Assembly (NCBI RefSeq): GCF_008831285.2
Contig: NC_045139.1
Span: 5,988,704 to 6,052,703, forward strand
DNA length: 64,000 nt
Direction of reading: 5' to 3'
DNA from: Nymphaea colorata
Taxonomy: Eukaryota; Streptophyta; Magnoliopsida; Nymphaeales; Nymphaeaceae
Below, piece after piece: positions 24,116 to 36,435 of the stretch (the first letter of the stretch is position 1; every line of letters starts with the position of its first letter). Position numbers and translations under genes: made by a program. The notes below the pieces were generated by a model. That model was not told where the DNA came from. It did no database searches and saw nothing but the letters and a program-made list of their open reading frames with translations.

Positions 24116-27100
24116 TACTGGAGATATTTCGGAGAAGAGCCTCAACTGCTGAAGGGGAGAACCAAGAAGGTCAATACAAGGGAGGGGCTCTCTCCGTCAG
24201 TATCCTCTTATGACTGTGGAGGCCGTCATCAAATAATGATGCTCGAGAGAAGGGAATTTAATGTAAGCCAATCACGGATTTTGAGGCATGCTTCTTCTCT
24301 GCCCGTCTAGTGCTTGGAGTCATTACAGGTTACAGGCGGATCCCACCAAACGATCTCTCATGCTTAGCATGGGTCCTGATTACCATACATGGTCTATGGT
24401 TCCAACAAGAGTTGATTGTGGGCTCCACTGGAGGCGGCGCGGCATGGTTGACTTCATCAATCTGATCTTGAAGGAGAAATAGATAACTGAACTCCATTGA
24501 CAACCAAGAAGCTGCATTTGCCGTCCTATCTTGAACACCAAAAGCAGATTAATGGCTTTTTTTCTCCTTGAAGGTTAGCAAATAAATTTGGGGTGTTTCT
24601 ATACATGATGGAGAGAGAGAGAGAGAGAGACAGGCGCTTGCATTTATTAATATATTCATGAGAGTAAATAAGCAAATAAATAAATAAGAAAATTTGAGTG
24701 GCAATTACATATGTTCAAAGGGCGCCCTATCAACTTGCGACCAGACAGATCCCGAGGCCTCAACGAGCAACTTCAATCTCATCTCGCCCTATTCATGGCA
24801 ATTTATTATTTCACTTCATTTCCACATGATTTGCAGAAACCCATCTCCCAACATGTCAGATCCTCCAACTATTGTTCACATATTAAATGTCGAACATGGG
24901 CATCTTTTTTTCTTCAATTTTTTAACTGAACCCTGAACAACTCCTTTTTAATTTTTCCAATTGCACAACATTTTCAAGCTTTTGTCTTGTTCTCTTAATC
25001 AATCTGCTTGCTTTTTTCCATTTATCAAGCAAGAAGTCACTGATTATTAGTTTTTTGGTTGTTACATTTTATATATCGCCATTTCCCCTGTTCTTTCTTC
25101 TCCAACTTTATGACAACATAAGAATTTTTTCTGTTCTTATTTGACCACATTCTTCTTCCCGTTTGCTCGACTTGGGGAACCCCATGATTTTCAGTACCGA
25201 GACGAGGGAAAAAGAATTAATGACCCAGTTCACCACTTAGACTACGAATTTGAACAAGATTGAAACCGTTGCTTCAAATGGTCGCCAGCTTCGAATTGGC
25301 AAGACGGCAATCGATGCAGATACTGATAAGATCGAGAAAATAAAAAATTCCCCAGTCAAGCGGAAATACGGCATCCAAATTATGCATGAATGCGTTGATT
25401 GATCAGTAATGGATACGTGTAATCGCGGGATCAGGCGGGTGGATGGTTCGGTTGCCATTTTTCTGCAAACAACGTGGGTATCCTGCTCTATTTTATACAC
25501 AGAACAAAGCAAAGACGGGAACACCGCCTGAGCTAAGCACGCTATCAGACGTTAGTCGACAACCAAAATGCAAGAGAACTTCAAAAGAATCTAAATCCCC
25601 TGGTAACACGGAATCTATAGAAATGTGGAAATGCCAGAAAACTTCCAAAAGAAAATTAGTTCCTTGATAACACGAAATCAGTAGAGAACAAATTAAGAAA
25701 TGAATTATGTGTGACTGTGTAGAGACAAGTCTGACCTGAGAGTGAAATATCGAAGATAGAGAACAGCACATTGCTTCGGTGTAGCAATCGATTTCTAGCT
25801 TTGCAGACGAGACTCCATTCATTGCACATGGGTTCTCTTCATAAATGATGAAGACAGAGAGATATAAAGAGAGTGCGCCGTTTACCTGACTTGAAACAGC
25901 AGGTAGCTGACTTGTTTTTTTCTGGTTTTGTGTCTTAATTTTTCTAACAAAGAAACCTCTCTGATGAGGGTATAACCATTTGAGCTACCTGGTTCAAATT
26001 AGAACACCCCACCAAGAATACGCCCACTCTATCTCAACGCTGCGGAGCCACCAAACTCAAATTGAAAACTTCACAGGCTTCAATTTGTGAAGGATAACAG
26101 AAGTATGCAGAACTTGGAAATTTCTTTCAGTTATAGTCGGAATTATGTAGAAGGAAGACGGAAAGACACAAGAAATTCAACCCATTCCTAAGCTATTCAA
26201 CATCAATCAAAATAAAAATACAGTAACAAGTGATGCTTCATACTTCAGATCCATGGATTAGACATGGAATTTGATTGACAAGTTTTGCCCATAAGACAAA
26301 GGCTCCGCATTAAACGTTTATGATCTCAAGTCCAATCCAAGATCTGCACTTGAAATCCTTATTTTAGTCTTTAGCATTAGCATGAAAGTCTAAAATAAAG
26401 TCATACCACCAAAAAAGTATTATGGACATTAATTCTTGACCTTCTGCATGTCGAAAAAAAACTTCTATCGACTTCCTGATTAACTGGACCAAGCTCTAGT
26501 TGGAGATAAACTTTTTTAGTAGTAAATTGCATTAAGTAGGACAGTTCGTCATGTTCGAAAATGTTTTCAATCTGATATAATATACACTCAATTGGTGCGC
26601 CATTGAACCAGTGCAGGCAGTATGACTGTACAGGTGTGTACTGGAACCAGTGTGGTTACCTAAAAGATCTGGAACAAGCAGCTGTGTGGGAATGTCACGA
26701 GTCACGGCCTACATAGCACCACATTTTCCCGAGGGAGGTGGGAAAACCCATTTCCAACGTCAAGCAACCCAAGGAGTTGGTGTAGAGGAGCAGCCTGTGT
26801 GTCTGCAACATGAGCCGCCTGAGTTTTCCTTCAAACTTGTTTAAGACATAATATATATATATGTGGTAAGCAATCCAGCCACCTGTCAATGGGAAAAGGC
26901 TCGGGGAAATGGGGCTGGAAAGAAAGTTGAAAAAGGCGGCCACTTTTTGTCTTGCATGGTGAATTGGTAATGGCGCCGTGGCTGGCACTCTTTTCGGACG
27001 ACCACCGTTTTCCATGGAAATCAAACGCATCGTAGGGCTCTCTTTGTTTCATTGGTGGGAAGGGAACCACTTTCTATGCACTGTCCCCCACCTTGCTTGG

Positions 27101-28280
27101 AAGTTAGCATCAGAATATATAGAGGATGGAGCTGAGGGGATTGTGCGTCCTATTCCTCCATCTCAAAATTTTCTCATCCTGTTAGTTTGATGTTTATTGC
27201 ATTTACTGGCGAATCTTAATCTAGATATGTTGCTCAATGCATGGAAGAAGCATGAAGATTTGATGCTTATATTGGAAAGTTAAGATCATCGACCATAAAA
27301 TGCAGTGCGCACATTGGGTCTTCACGAACTTTCAAAAAATACATTTGAAAAATCTATACATGGATCTGTGAAGGGATTCCAAGGCTCCCATTTTCACACA
27401 AACACGTGATTGCATGAAAGATGGGCGTATGGAGTGGTGGACCCCTGTACCGTGCCGTTGATTGAGATCCAAATGGGCCGAATCTCCATACGGGGGCACT
27501 TGACTGTACCGAACCCAATCGGGTCCCAGTAATGTGCCAGTTTACATTAAATGCCACATAGATTCAGCACGTTGCTCGGTAGAGTTATTGTAAAAAAATG
27601 ACATGTACACCCCAAGCAGAAACTGAAAATTACTTGGTCAATTTGGCACTGTGGTTGGATCATCAGCGGTTAAAGACGTCAATTGATTCAATTTCTATGG
27701 GCATCGATTTATGCATCCAAGTATGGTTTATATTATATATATATATATATATATATATCGAACCATCTATTCACTTATGAGGGTCGTCTCTTCATTATTT
27801 TTCTTTCAATCATTTATCTTTTTATCACGATCAACCAATAACTCGAGAGTCACCATCTACTGCTTTATAATAAAGAAATTGGTAGTTATGTGACACATAG
27901 TTGCAAGACCCATAAATTGGAATCAATGGTCGTTGGTCTTTTAAAGATGCAAATCTAAGAGAAAATCAAGAAAAAAAAAGTTGTTAATATTACATGACTA
28001 AAATATTTTAACTTTTTTTTTTTCTCTTTGATTTTTTCTCACCTTTATATCTTATCAAAATCAACGAACAAGATGATTCCTTATGGTTGTATTTGATAAT
28101 CTCGGATTTTAGCATAAAAATGTATGTTTTGAAAGATCCTCAGTTTAAACAAATTGAAGATCTCAATAACATGGATTTAAAATCCACGGTACATGTTAAA
28201 AAAAAATGGATTTAAGGTCGGATAGGGGAGCGTTTGTTCTTAAATCCATAGATTTGAGATCATAGGATCTTGCATATTTG
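24116..28280. other. Intergenic, upstream of the MEB-like gene
   Basis: No gene is recognised. The first few hundred bases should hold the MEB-like promoter and 5' untranslated region. A (GA)n run lies at 24611-24630 and a (TA)n run at 27734-27758. The open frames present (for example 25237-25524 and 25493-25822 on the minus strand) show no domain features. Confidence 0.4.
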
Positions 28281-28282
28281 AG

Positions 28283-28410
28283 ACACGACCACATATCACA
28301 CGTGTAAATGTCATATATAAACACTTTAGGCGGCCACTCATGTCAAACACGACCATATAAGTCACACATGTAAAGGTCATATATGAACACTTTAGGTGGC
28401 CACCCATTTC
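28283..28410. repeat. Tandem duplication, about 64-bp unit, two copies
   Basis: ACACGACCACATATCACAC at 28283 and ACACGACCATATAAGTCACAC near 28347 begin two copies. Both continue through TGTAAA.GTCATATAT.AACACTTTAGG and GGCCAC. They differ by scattered substitutions. Confidence 0.8.
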
Positions 28411-28884
28411 AATTGACAATTGAAGTTGTTGGGTGGCATAGTTTGGATGGTTTTAGAATGTTGATGAGAAAAGTAATAAAAAAAGAAAATGTGAAAGGCA
28501 TCTAATTGAAAACCATTCAACTTTTAAAGAGCCTTGGCTCAGGGCCCAAAGGCTAGTTCTTGATCTCTTTCAGCAACTTCGACGTGCTTGTGACAGATGA
28601 AGTCTTAAGTAAATTGAAGCATAGTAAGGATATCACTCATAAACACCGAAAGTAGGTCTATTACTCTTGAGAGATGGCATGAAGGGTGGGAGGTTCGACC
28701 CTTTTATTGAACATTATGATGAAATACTCATGTGCACCCAACAATCCATGAGCAGAAAAAAAAATTCTTGAGGTGAAAGCCCTACATAAAGGCCCATCTC
28801 AGCCACTTTTTTCTTAAAAAGCATGTAAGTGGAGGTTTTAGGTGGAAACCCTAGATCAAGCTTCAATTCAATCGCTCTGGTTGC

Positions 28885-29060
28885 GAGCAATGTGTAGCTA
28901 GAAATTTGTGGTTAAGGGGCACAAACATTAGAAATCTTAAATTTGAGGAGCGTCAATATACAACAAACTAGCTAAATTACATGGAGGAACCAATATGCAA
29001 AGAAAATCAATTATGGTGGTCTGTGTGAGCAGCTGCCCACACAAGCCCACACCTAGCTCA
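28885..29060. repeat. Dispersed repeat copy A (GCCCACAC-ended family)
   Basis: It shares an order of motifs with 29221-29395 and 36908-37075: a GTAGCTAGAAA-like start, a TTAAATTT block, a CAATAT.CAA block, then TGTGTGAGCAGCTGCCCACAC near the end. No coding potential is seen. Confidence 0.5.
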
Positions 29061-29220
29061 GCTCTTATCTATTTGATAGTGTTGCCCTCGTAAAGCATAT
29101 AAGTTGGGGGTTTGCAGTGGATTTTCCTCCAAGTGACTAAATGGTTGATTCAATCCTTGCTGGGTTCCTCGTCATTGAATAAATATGTAGCATGAGCACA
29201 TTAAACAAGATAAACAAACT

Positions 29221-29395
29221 TTAACTAGGGGTGGAGCTAGAAAAATCCGGCTAAACGGTACTAGGTATAACATTTTAAATTTTTAAGCACCAATATATAA
29301 CCCAACAAAATTACCCTGAAATATCAATAAAAAAACAAAAACTTTTTTTTTTAGTCTGTGTGGGCAATTGCCCACACCTGCCTCCACCCTGGCTT
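29221..29395. repeat. Dispersed repeat copy B (GCCCACAC-ended family)
   Basis: It begins ACTAGGGGTGGAGCTAGAAA, contains TTTTAAATTTTTAAGCACCAATATATAAC in two adjoining pieces, and ends TTGCCCACACCTGCCTCCACC. The ends GGGGTGGAG and CTCCACCCT are inverted, which suggests a short non-autonomous element. Confidence 0.6.
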
Positions 29396-29412
29396 TAACA
29401 GAACTGAGTTAA

Positions 29413-29925
29413 GGGGTACTCCAACATATAGCATAATACAGGACTACTTTGATGTAGACTGGTCCGAAGCAATGACGCCCTTCCAGGAGGAAGAACAGTG
29501 ATGCAGAGCAGGAGAAGAAACCTATGTGAGCTTGTGTTCACTTTCCCTGAAACAGAAACTGTGTTTCCAGAAATTCATGGCTGGCCTATCGTCACAGTAT
29601 ATCCAATATCATCTTTTTCCAATTCAGCAGTCGGCAGAAAAATAAAGAAGAGGGACCAAGTAGTGAAGAATTGAAAAAAAGAAAGATACAATTTTATCGA
29701 TGAGTACACATAAGATCCTCTGTCTTAAGATCCGCTGCCAGCAATGTACTTACTTTGGTAGTGACAAGTTCTGTCTCTAGAAAGCAGAAAATCATGTTAA
29801 AGACTAACAGACTATTGGAGGAAAGGGAAAAAGTGAACTGGATTTTGCACTGTAATTAAAACAGAAACTCATAAATTTGTCAAGCCCGTGGCCACAATGC
29901 TCATTTCATTTGCCAAATATCAGAA
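29413..29925 (-). pseudogene. Decayed 3' fragment of an MEB-like gene
   Basis: On the minus strand, 29642-29413 matches the last exon of the intact MEB-like gene (13617-13300). LEKDDIGYTVTIGQP corresponds to LKNDTVRYTESIGQP, followed by AATTTCTGGA (NFW) and CFRESEHKL for SFRETDNKDYKL, then a match to the KIMYYA region. About 50 bases coding for the VSYMIFGLVAPVTYG membrane segment are deleted, and there are stops and frame changes. Farther upstream, 29883-29925 resembles the small preceding exon (GTGGCCACAATGCTCA against AAGGCTACAATACTCA), so exon order is kept. The spliced-type spacing argues for a DNA duplication rather than a processed copy. It cannot make the protein. Confidence 0.7.
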
Positions 29926-30549
29926 GACTGAATAAGAAGAACTACAAAATCTTGACGAGGTGAAATTAGAGCAGAGGCAGATAGAAGGAAAATGATCTCG
30001 ATTGAAAAAAAAAAATCACTGCCATCCTTTTTTCACATACAAAAAATTTTCAGTCACTTTATTTCCAATGTTATCATACGTTATAGCATTTTTCTTGAAA
30101 AGAAAAGAAGCACGTATAATTGGAAAGTGAATAGCAGATCTACAGCAGCGCCAAGAAGAAAGATGACATTGACTTAGTAAAGAACAACTTGGTGAATAAG
30201 ACATTGGCTTACCGTGTTAGAAGGGTTGGCAGAAGAGCCGTGTCACAAGTCAAGTCAAGATTGAAAGATGAAAGAAACTTCCGAAGACTGGTGGTCTCTG
30301 TTGATGTAGAATCAAAAGAATCTAGAAAAGTATATTGATAGAAGAGGCGGCTTAACCAATGATGCAGAATAAAGAAAAAATCTGGAAGAAATATTGATAA
30401 AAGAGATCATTTAGAGGGACTTATTCTTCGTCTACAATCTCAGAAGGAAGATTCAAGATAATGAGTTCCGAATCGAGTCCTTTCCGGCACTTGTCAAATA
30501 AGAACTTACCCTCGGCACTTAATGAAGCCCAGGAACTCCAGTTAGGTTG

Positions 30550-30757
30550 GGAATCAGGGACAGAGCCAAGATTTTGCCTTTGGAGGCCCAAACTGTCATG
30601 CGACACAACAAATATAATTTTTGAATATTTTTCGTGGAGCCAATACCTATTTTTCAAGAATTTTACAGGACCTAAACTCACATTTAAAAAAAAAATATGG
30701 GGTAAATTTTTAATTTTTCAAAATATAAGAGGGACCATAGCTCCGCTCCTTTTGTAA
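30550..30757. repeat. Dispersed repeat relic with GAGCCAAG/AGCTCCGCTCC ends
   Basis: The left end reads CAGGGACAGAGCCAAGATTTT and the right end CATAGCTCCGCTCC, which is inverted-repeat-like. The same terminal word (TTCTGGCTCCGCCACTGA) recurs near 40803-40820. A 98-codon frame across it has no protein-like features. Confidence 0.4.
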
Positions 30758-31920
30758 ATATTATTTATGCTCTAGGAAGCAAGCTAAGATTGTAACTATT
30801 GTTCATAAATTTAACAATTACTCAAATGCTGGACATAAAATCACATTGTAATTTTTAAAACAAGATCACGGGTTCTCACAATATATGTTAGACTACGTAT
30901 TCCAAAAACACAATGTTCTTATCAAATATGAAATATCTTTTAGATTCGAATTGATCACATCTTAGTGAATATGTCTCCCAAATCCTTCGCATTTTCAAGT
31001 GTCTCATAAACCAGAAAATATGAGCGTATAGTTTATGAGATTAAATACTTGTCAGAAACATTAACGTAAAACTACATTAAAATTAGAACCAGTTGTTCGC
31101 AATGATATTCTTTTCAAATGAAAGTGAAATGTTAGTAATGTTAGTGCGCCAGCAAATGGAAATTAAGAGATTAATGGATCGATGAAAGGTCAACAAGACG
31201 ACTTGAAGGAAAACAGACGTCGAAGACGCGGCGGAGGAACTTAGTCAATAGATTTCACTTTTCACGCCCAATGCCAAAATCGGATGGTTCAGTCCAGTTG
31301 AAACCAGATATAACTCCAAATCTTTCCTATTTTCCACCAAAAAGATGGCAAAATAGAAAGACATTGATATAAAGATCCAATTCCTTTATGTTTAAAGGTT
31401 TACCATGTAAAGGTTGGAATCGGCCTCTCAAACAAATCGATGCACCATTCAATTAGTGCATCTCCAAGAGGATTCCAAAGCAATTCAAGTTTTATTGCAG
31501 AATTCAAATTTTCTTTTTAAGTTCACTTGCACTTAGTTTTGGTGTTAAGATAAAGACTGTTGATGTAAAAGTATACTTAAATTGGTTGCATTTGCTGCAA
31601 ATCAATTCCAATTCATTGACCTATATAAGAATATCAATGTCAACGGCTCCTGATATCCAAGCCTACTATTCTTGGAAAATGTAAACTTACGTTCAATTTT
31701 GTATTCTCCTTCCCTCTCGAAAAAAGTGATTATTCATTCACATAATTATAAATAAAAGCTATTATTTTCATTTTGTTAAACATACGTGAAGTTGTAACTT
31801 GAGTTCTAAGGACGATTGATGAGCATAATATGAAATTCCTGATTTCATTAGGTATTAAAATATGACATTTTACAAATGCGAAAATATGTTTTCATGTTCG
31901 CAAGCAAAGGGGCCTAAATA
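30758..31920. other. Intergenic, nothing recognised
   Basis: AT-rich sequence with no exon pattern or RNA gene. The right part is likely the promoter of the malectin-type gene. Confidence 0.4.
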
Positions 31921-31924
31921 ATAA

Positions 31925-32149
31925 ATGAACCTTCTTGGTGCCATACAGGTAACGTTGAGGGGTGGTGTTGGCTGGCTCCAACCGCGTTGTGGGTCCTCCC
32001 GTCGAACGCGTATTATCCCCGAAGCAGTCAAACTTCGCAAACTCTTGAAGACCTCTGAGAAATCCTGTTTTCTCCTCATTCTTCTCTTCAGGATCGATCG
32101 ATTGACGGATCAAATTGATCAATCGATAGTTCAGCCTCAGGTGAAATGA
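31925..32149 (+). promoter_or_regulatory. Candidate upstream ORF overlapping the malectin gene start
   Basis: A 74-codon frame starts at ATG 31925. Its TGA (32147-32149) overlaps the ATG at 32146 as ATGA. If the transcript begins upstream of 31925, this uORF would end exactly on the main start codon, an arrangement that can allow reinitiation. The transcript start is not visible in sequence, so this is conditional. Confidence 0.3.
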
Positions 32150-33504
32150 AAACGAAGAAGACGATGCACCTCCTTCTCTGGCTTCTTTTACTGCAAATCT
32201 CCCTCTCCTCCTCCTCCCACTACATCCCTCCGGACAATTACCTCATTGACTGTGGCTCCCCCTCCGACTCCACCGTGGATGGCCGCTCCTTCTTCGCCGA
32301 TCCCCACCGCACGACCGTCACCGTTCGGCCTCCGAGCTCCAAGATCTTCGCCAGGAACCAACGCCCATCTTCCGATTTGCCTCAGATCTACCACACGGCG
32401 AGAATTTTCACTTACCCATCTTCCTACGCGTTCGAGATACGGAGGAAGGGTACCCACATGGTCCGCCTTCACTTCTTCCCCTTCGAAGGCGACTACAATC
32501 TATCTTCTGCAGTTTTCAGCGTCCACGCGCTGGGGTTCTCGCTTCTGAACGAATTCTCCGTCGCCGCTCGCTCGTTGGTCGTCAAGGAGTACTTGGTTGA
32601 TGTGAAGTCCGATCGGTTAGTCCTATGTTTCGTTCCTTCAATGGGATCTTATCTAGCTTTTGTGAATGCCATAGAAGTCGTCTCAATGCCTGATTCTCTC
32701 GTTCCTGAGATTGTTCACATGGATGGAAGACTTAACTATGACAATTTCTTATCGAACCAAGCTTTGGAAATTGTCCATAGGATCAATATGGGGGGTCCCA
32801 AAATCACGCCTTTGAATGATTCTCTCTGTAGAACATGGATTCCTGATGATGGTTATCTGAAAACGGTGTCTTCTGCAGAATCAAAATATTTCGGAGGACC
32901 AATCGTTTACCACATGACTCTGTCTAACGAGATTGCACCTGGTCGAGTCTATCGTTCTGCTCAAGTTCTAAGAGCAAATGAAGGGTCTAATATTACTTGG
33001 GTGTTCCCTGTGGATTTGGGGTACAAGTACTTCGTGAGGTTCCATTTCTGTGACATTGTGAGTTTGGCACTCAACCAACTCCATTTCAATGTTTATATCA
33101 ATGGATGGTGTGCTTATAAGGAGCTTGATCTCTCCAACGTAACCAATGGTTTTCTAGCTTATCCATTTTACTCAGATTTCATAGTTGAGCCGAATGCTCG
33201 GAAGGAATTGAGAATCAGTGTAGGTGCTTTGGATGGGAATATGGTGGAAAAGAACGCTTTGCTGAATGGTTTGGAGATATGGAAGCTGAATAATTCGATG
33301 GCTAGTCTGGACGGCGAACCATCTTCTAGTTTTACGGCAATGGATGGATCGGGAATGAAGATGGGTGCTGCGATTGAGTTTTTTGGTGCCATTGTGTTGA
33401 TTATGTTGGCAATCTTTCCTTTGGTGGTGATCTTGGTGAAGAGGATGAAAGCTAGGCGCCAAATTGGATGGACACGATTAGCTATTGATGGAGAGAAAGT
33501 ATGA
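32146..33504 (+). CDS. Kinase-less malectin-like receptor (CrRLK1L-type ectodomain)
   Basis: A single uninterrupted 452-codon frame. Residues 1-24 form a signal peptide (MHLLLWLLLLQISLSSS). The ectodomain (about 30-400) begins YLIDCGSPSDSTVDGRSF. It contains FARNQRPSS, YHTARIF, VRLHFFPF, LNDSLCRTW, VDLGYKYFVRFHFCD and LNGLEIWKL. These are the hallmark blocks of the paired malectin domains of CrRLK1L receptors, which bind cell-wall pectin or RALF peptides. A membrane span lies at about 409-431, followed by a basic juxtamembrane tail ending GWTRLAIDGEKV, then a stop. Full CrRLK1L proteins are about 800-900 residues with a cytosolic kinase. No kinase remnant is seen in the bases after the stop. 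It is either a genuine receptor-like protein or a product of truncation. The intact frame and conserved ectodomain favour a functional gene. Ligand unknown. Confidence 0.85.
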   Translation: MKTKKTMHLLLWLLLLQISLSSSSHYIPPDNYLIDCGSPSDSTVDGRSFFADPHRTTVTVRPPSSKIFARNQRPSSDLPQIYHTARIFTYPSSYAFEIRRKGTHMVRLHFFPFEGDYNLSSAVFSVHALGFSLLNEFSVAARSLVVKEYLVDVKSDRLVLCFVPSMGSYLAFVNAIEVVSMPDSLVPEIVHMDGRLNYDNFLSNQALEIVHRINMGGPKITPLNDSLCRTWIPDDGYLKTVSSAESKYFGGPIVYHMTLSNEIAPGRVYRSAQVLRANEGSNITWVFPVDLGYKYFVRFHFCDIVSLALNQLHFNVYINGWCAYKELDLSNVTNGFLAYPFYSDFIVEPNARKELRISVGALDGNMVEKNALLNGLEIWKLNNSMASLDGEPSSSFTAMDGSGMKMGAAIEFFGAIVLIMLAIFPLVVILVKRMKARRQIGWTRLAIDGEKV

Positions 33505-36435
33505 GAATATGAGAAGATTGTTGAATAGGAATCGCTTTCTTGATTCCAAGGTTCCTATGCTGCTGAATGTAATGGAGTTCAGCACCTTGGTTAAGAAACT
33601 AGTATCACTGCCTTTGCTGTTGTGTTGTGTAACTGATCCTAATGTAAAAATGTAAAGTTAGATAAGTGCCAGTAGCTGTTGAATTGGCGAGTTCAGAGCA
33701 AGATTATTGTGAGAAGCGGTTGCTAATTGCTTCAATGTTAGTGTATTCTGTAAGTTATCTGGTGTATTTTCTGTAGGATAGGACATCTGTGTGCAAGAAT
33801 TTATAGTTATCAATTGGCTATTGAAAGTTGAAACACTTCCTATAGAAAAAACATGTTCATATTTCTCTTTGCTTCTCCAAAACTTTCTTCTGCAATTTGG
33901 TTTGTCATGGGCAACTTTGGAAGGATACTGTAGCCTCAAATGAACAGAAATGTTAAGATGTCTTATTTTCCTTCATAACTGATATGATTCATGTGCAACC
34001 TCCTGAGTTCAGTACCTGCCTTGAGCATTTTGTTCATATATTGGTTATTGCTGCCGTAATTAAGAACTGCCTTTGTGTGTCTCTGATGGCTTTTCCTTGA
34101 TTTAATTGCCACAAGGTATGCTATTGGGGAATTGTACTTGTTAGATTCATGTTTGATATACTTTTAAGCTGCTGAACAAATATGTTGTCGTTTTACCTTG
34201 TTCATGAGAAAAAGCATGTTGTACAAATTGTTTTGCAACTTCAGAACTTGTTGTACATTGAAAGAACTTATTTCTTCTGTGGCAGGTTGACAAGTCTGCA
34301 ATGCTTCTAGCTCAGAAACCTATTTTGAATACTTTTTCTTGTGTTGGTTACTCCAGCCATGATCTGTTTGTGCATGCAAGCTCTAACTTACTTTCCATAC
34401 CTGTTTAATGTGTGGCTTCCAAGTTGTGGAAGGTGTCACCACTAATTTCTTAACAGCAAGTATCATGTCCTCTGTGGTTGAGTTTGAGCTACTTTTTTTT
34501 AGCATGGATTTTTAAGTTCAGCAAGGCTAGGAAAATCACCTGGTGTTGTGAGAATCACTTCATTTTGATATTGAGATAAAGAGTTATGGTATGAATAATA
34601 AACTAAACTGTCTAGGCAGCTCCGAGTAGCCATAGCAACAATCTAGATGGTCGTTGAAGACTTCCCAGATGTGCAATGTATCCAGCAGACTTCCCGCTGG
34701 TAAACATGAAGCGGGAACGACACCCTTTACTATTTCAAACTTTCTTAATTTTTAGTTGGAGCAACAATGCACGAATTGGTATGGGATATGTATCTTTAGT
34801 TCAGGTTCTCTGCGATTCGTAATTTTCAGCTAACTTTTCCATTCATTGTCATCTCAAGCACACTGTAATTGGTGTGTCTCGTATACACGTTTCTTTTTCT
34901 TGGTATTAGCATTTTGGACTCTCTTACTAAGCCCTAATCATGCTTGACAGTTTAATAACAGTGTATATACTAAGACCATTAACGCCCGTCCACATGGATG
35001 GGCTTCAGGAACGTATAAGAGAAATAATTAATTTTTGTTAATTGGTTTGGGTTTTTTTCTTCTTTATAGATAATGCATTGGTTCATGTTTTAGGTGTTGC
35101 TTCTAGGTTTTCAAGTTCATAACTTCCTCATGCTTACAACCAATATTTCATTATATTCATAGGATGCTTTTGACGAAAACAAAATTGTTTCATAAATTTC
35201 ATAAAGGTCAAATGTTAACTAATTTCATATTTCAGATAAATCTCAGGAGCCGAATCTCTTCCCCAAATCGGGAAGGAGATAGAATGTCACTTATCAATAG
35301 TTATTATTTGCAAGTTGCCTTGGGCAAACATAAGGGCAATTTTAGAATTAAATAATAAATGTTTAAATGATGCTGAGAACTTGCATAATAAACATGTCGT
35401 TTAAAAAAATGTTAATAAGGAAGGGTACTGAACCCGACTACTCTTCTCTGCCTTTATGATTTTGAGATAAGAAAAATTGTCAGTGACCAAGAGTATTTTA
35501 TCAGCCAACTTCTTTGTAAACGGTCAAAGCTTACAGATGTAAATATGTACCTAAGATGAAATCTTTAAGGAAACTAAGTGGTAGGGGAAAAATGTGGACC
35601 TTATGAAGTTCTTCAGCAGTCGAGATAGGTTGGGCTTTAATCTTGTCGCAGCTGTATATTTTAGTGAAGGAACAGTCTTACTCTCACGGTTCAGCATCTT
35701 TTTGTGCGAAGAATTGTATTCTTTTGTGTCTATTGATCATGTGAATTTATACGACAGCTTGGGCTCAAGAAAAAGCAAGATCCTTGTATTTCAATATTTG
35801 GAATTTGAAAAAGTTGCTGTTTCAGTTCATCATCAAGCATAATGATGATTTTTTCGGGGAATTTACAGTTTTAACAATAATAAATCTAGCTATTGGGGTG
35901 AGGAACCTGTGACAGTGCTTTGACAAGAATCTAGGCTTGTATTTCAGCAGTCTGCATTCTTATTTCTTGCATCTCTCAGAGGTCAAATGATAGTTTGAAT
36001 GGCTGCCCATGAAAGCATGCTACATTTTCAATGTCATGGTAGTGGCAAGGTGATTCTAATGAACTCACGGACCGACATCTTACCATGCTTCATATTGTGC
36101 TAAAGTGCAATTTAGACATAAAAAAATGTTTTGGGGGAAAAAGGGTGCTGTTCTTTCTGTATATGGAAGCAATGCATCAGATGTAGTACTGGGGCTATAG
36201 TTTTTTAGAGCAATATTTTGCCAGTAAAAAGATTTGGTGATTTTTTTTCTTCATTTTGTTCTTCAAAAGATCAGATTTTTGAAGTCCCCTGAGTTAGGCT
36301 TCACACATTAGAGGGTGGCTGGAGAATGTCTTCCTCTTTCACTGCCCTTTCAAAACATAGTACAATCTCACCTAAGTCGATTATTCCCCTCCTCTCATTT
36401 TTTTCATGAAAAAGGAGGAGAAAAAGCCATGTCTG
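33505..36435. other. 3' region and intergenic, no gene recognised
   Basis: The first 150 or so bases contain TGTAA-rich sequence fitting a 3' untranslated region. I looked for kinase-domain motifs (HRD, DFG, GTxGYxDPEY) that would extend the malectin receptor and saw none on the plus strand. Confidence 0.4.

Noticed and set aside
30421-30681. 86-codon minus-strand ORF next to the MEB-like pseudogene
   Set aside because: Half of it lies over a dispersed repeat and no similarity to the MEB-like exons was seen.
33505-35850. Kinase domain continuing the malectin receptor in later exons
   Set aside because: No glycine loop, HRD, DFG or PEY-type motif was seen in plus-strand frames downstream.
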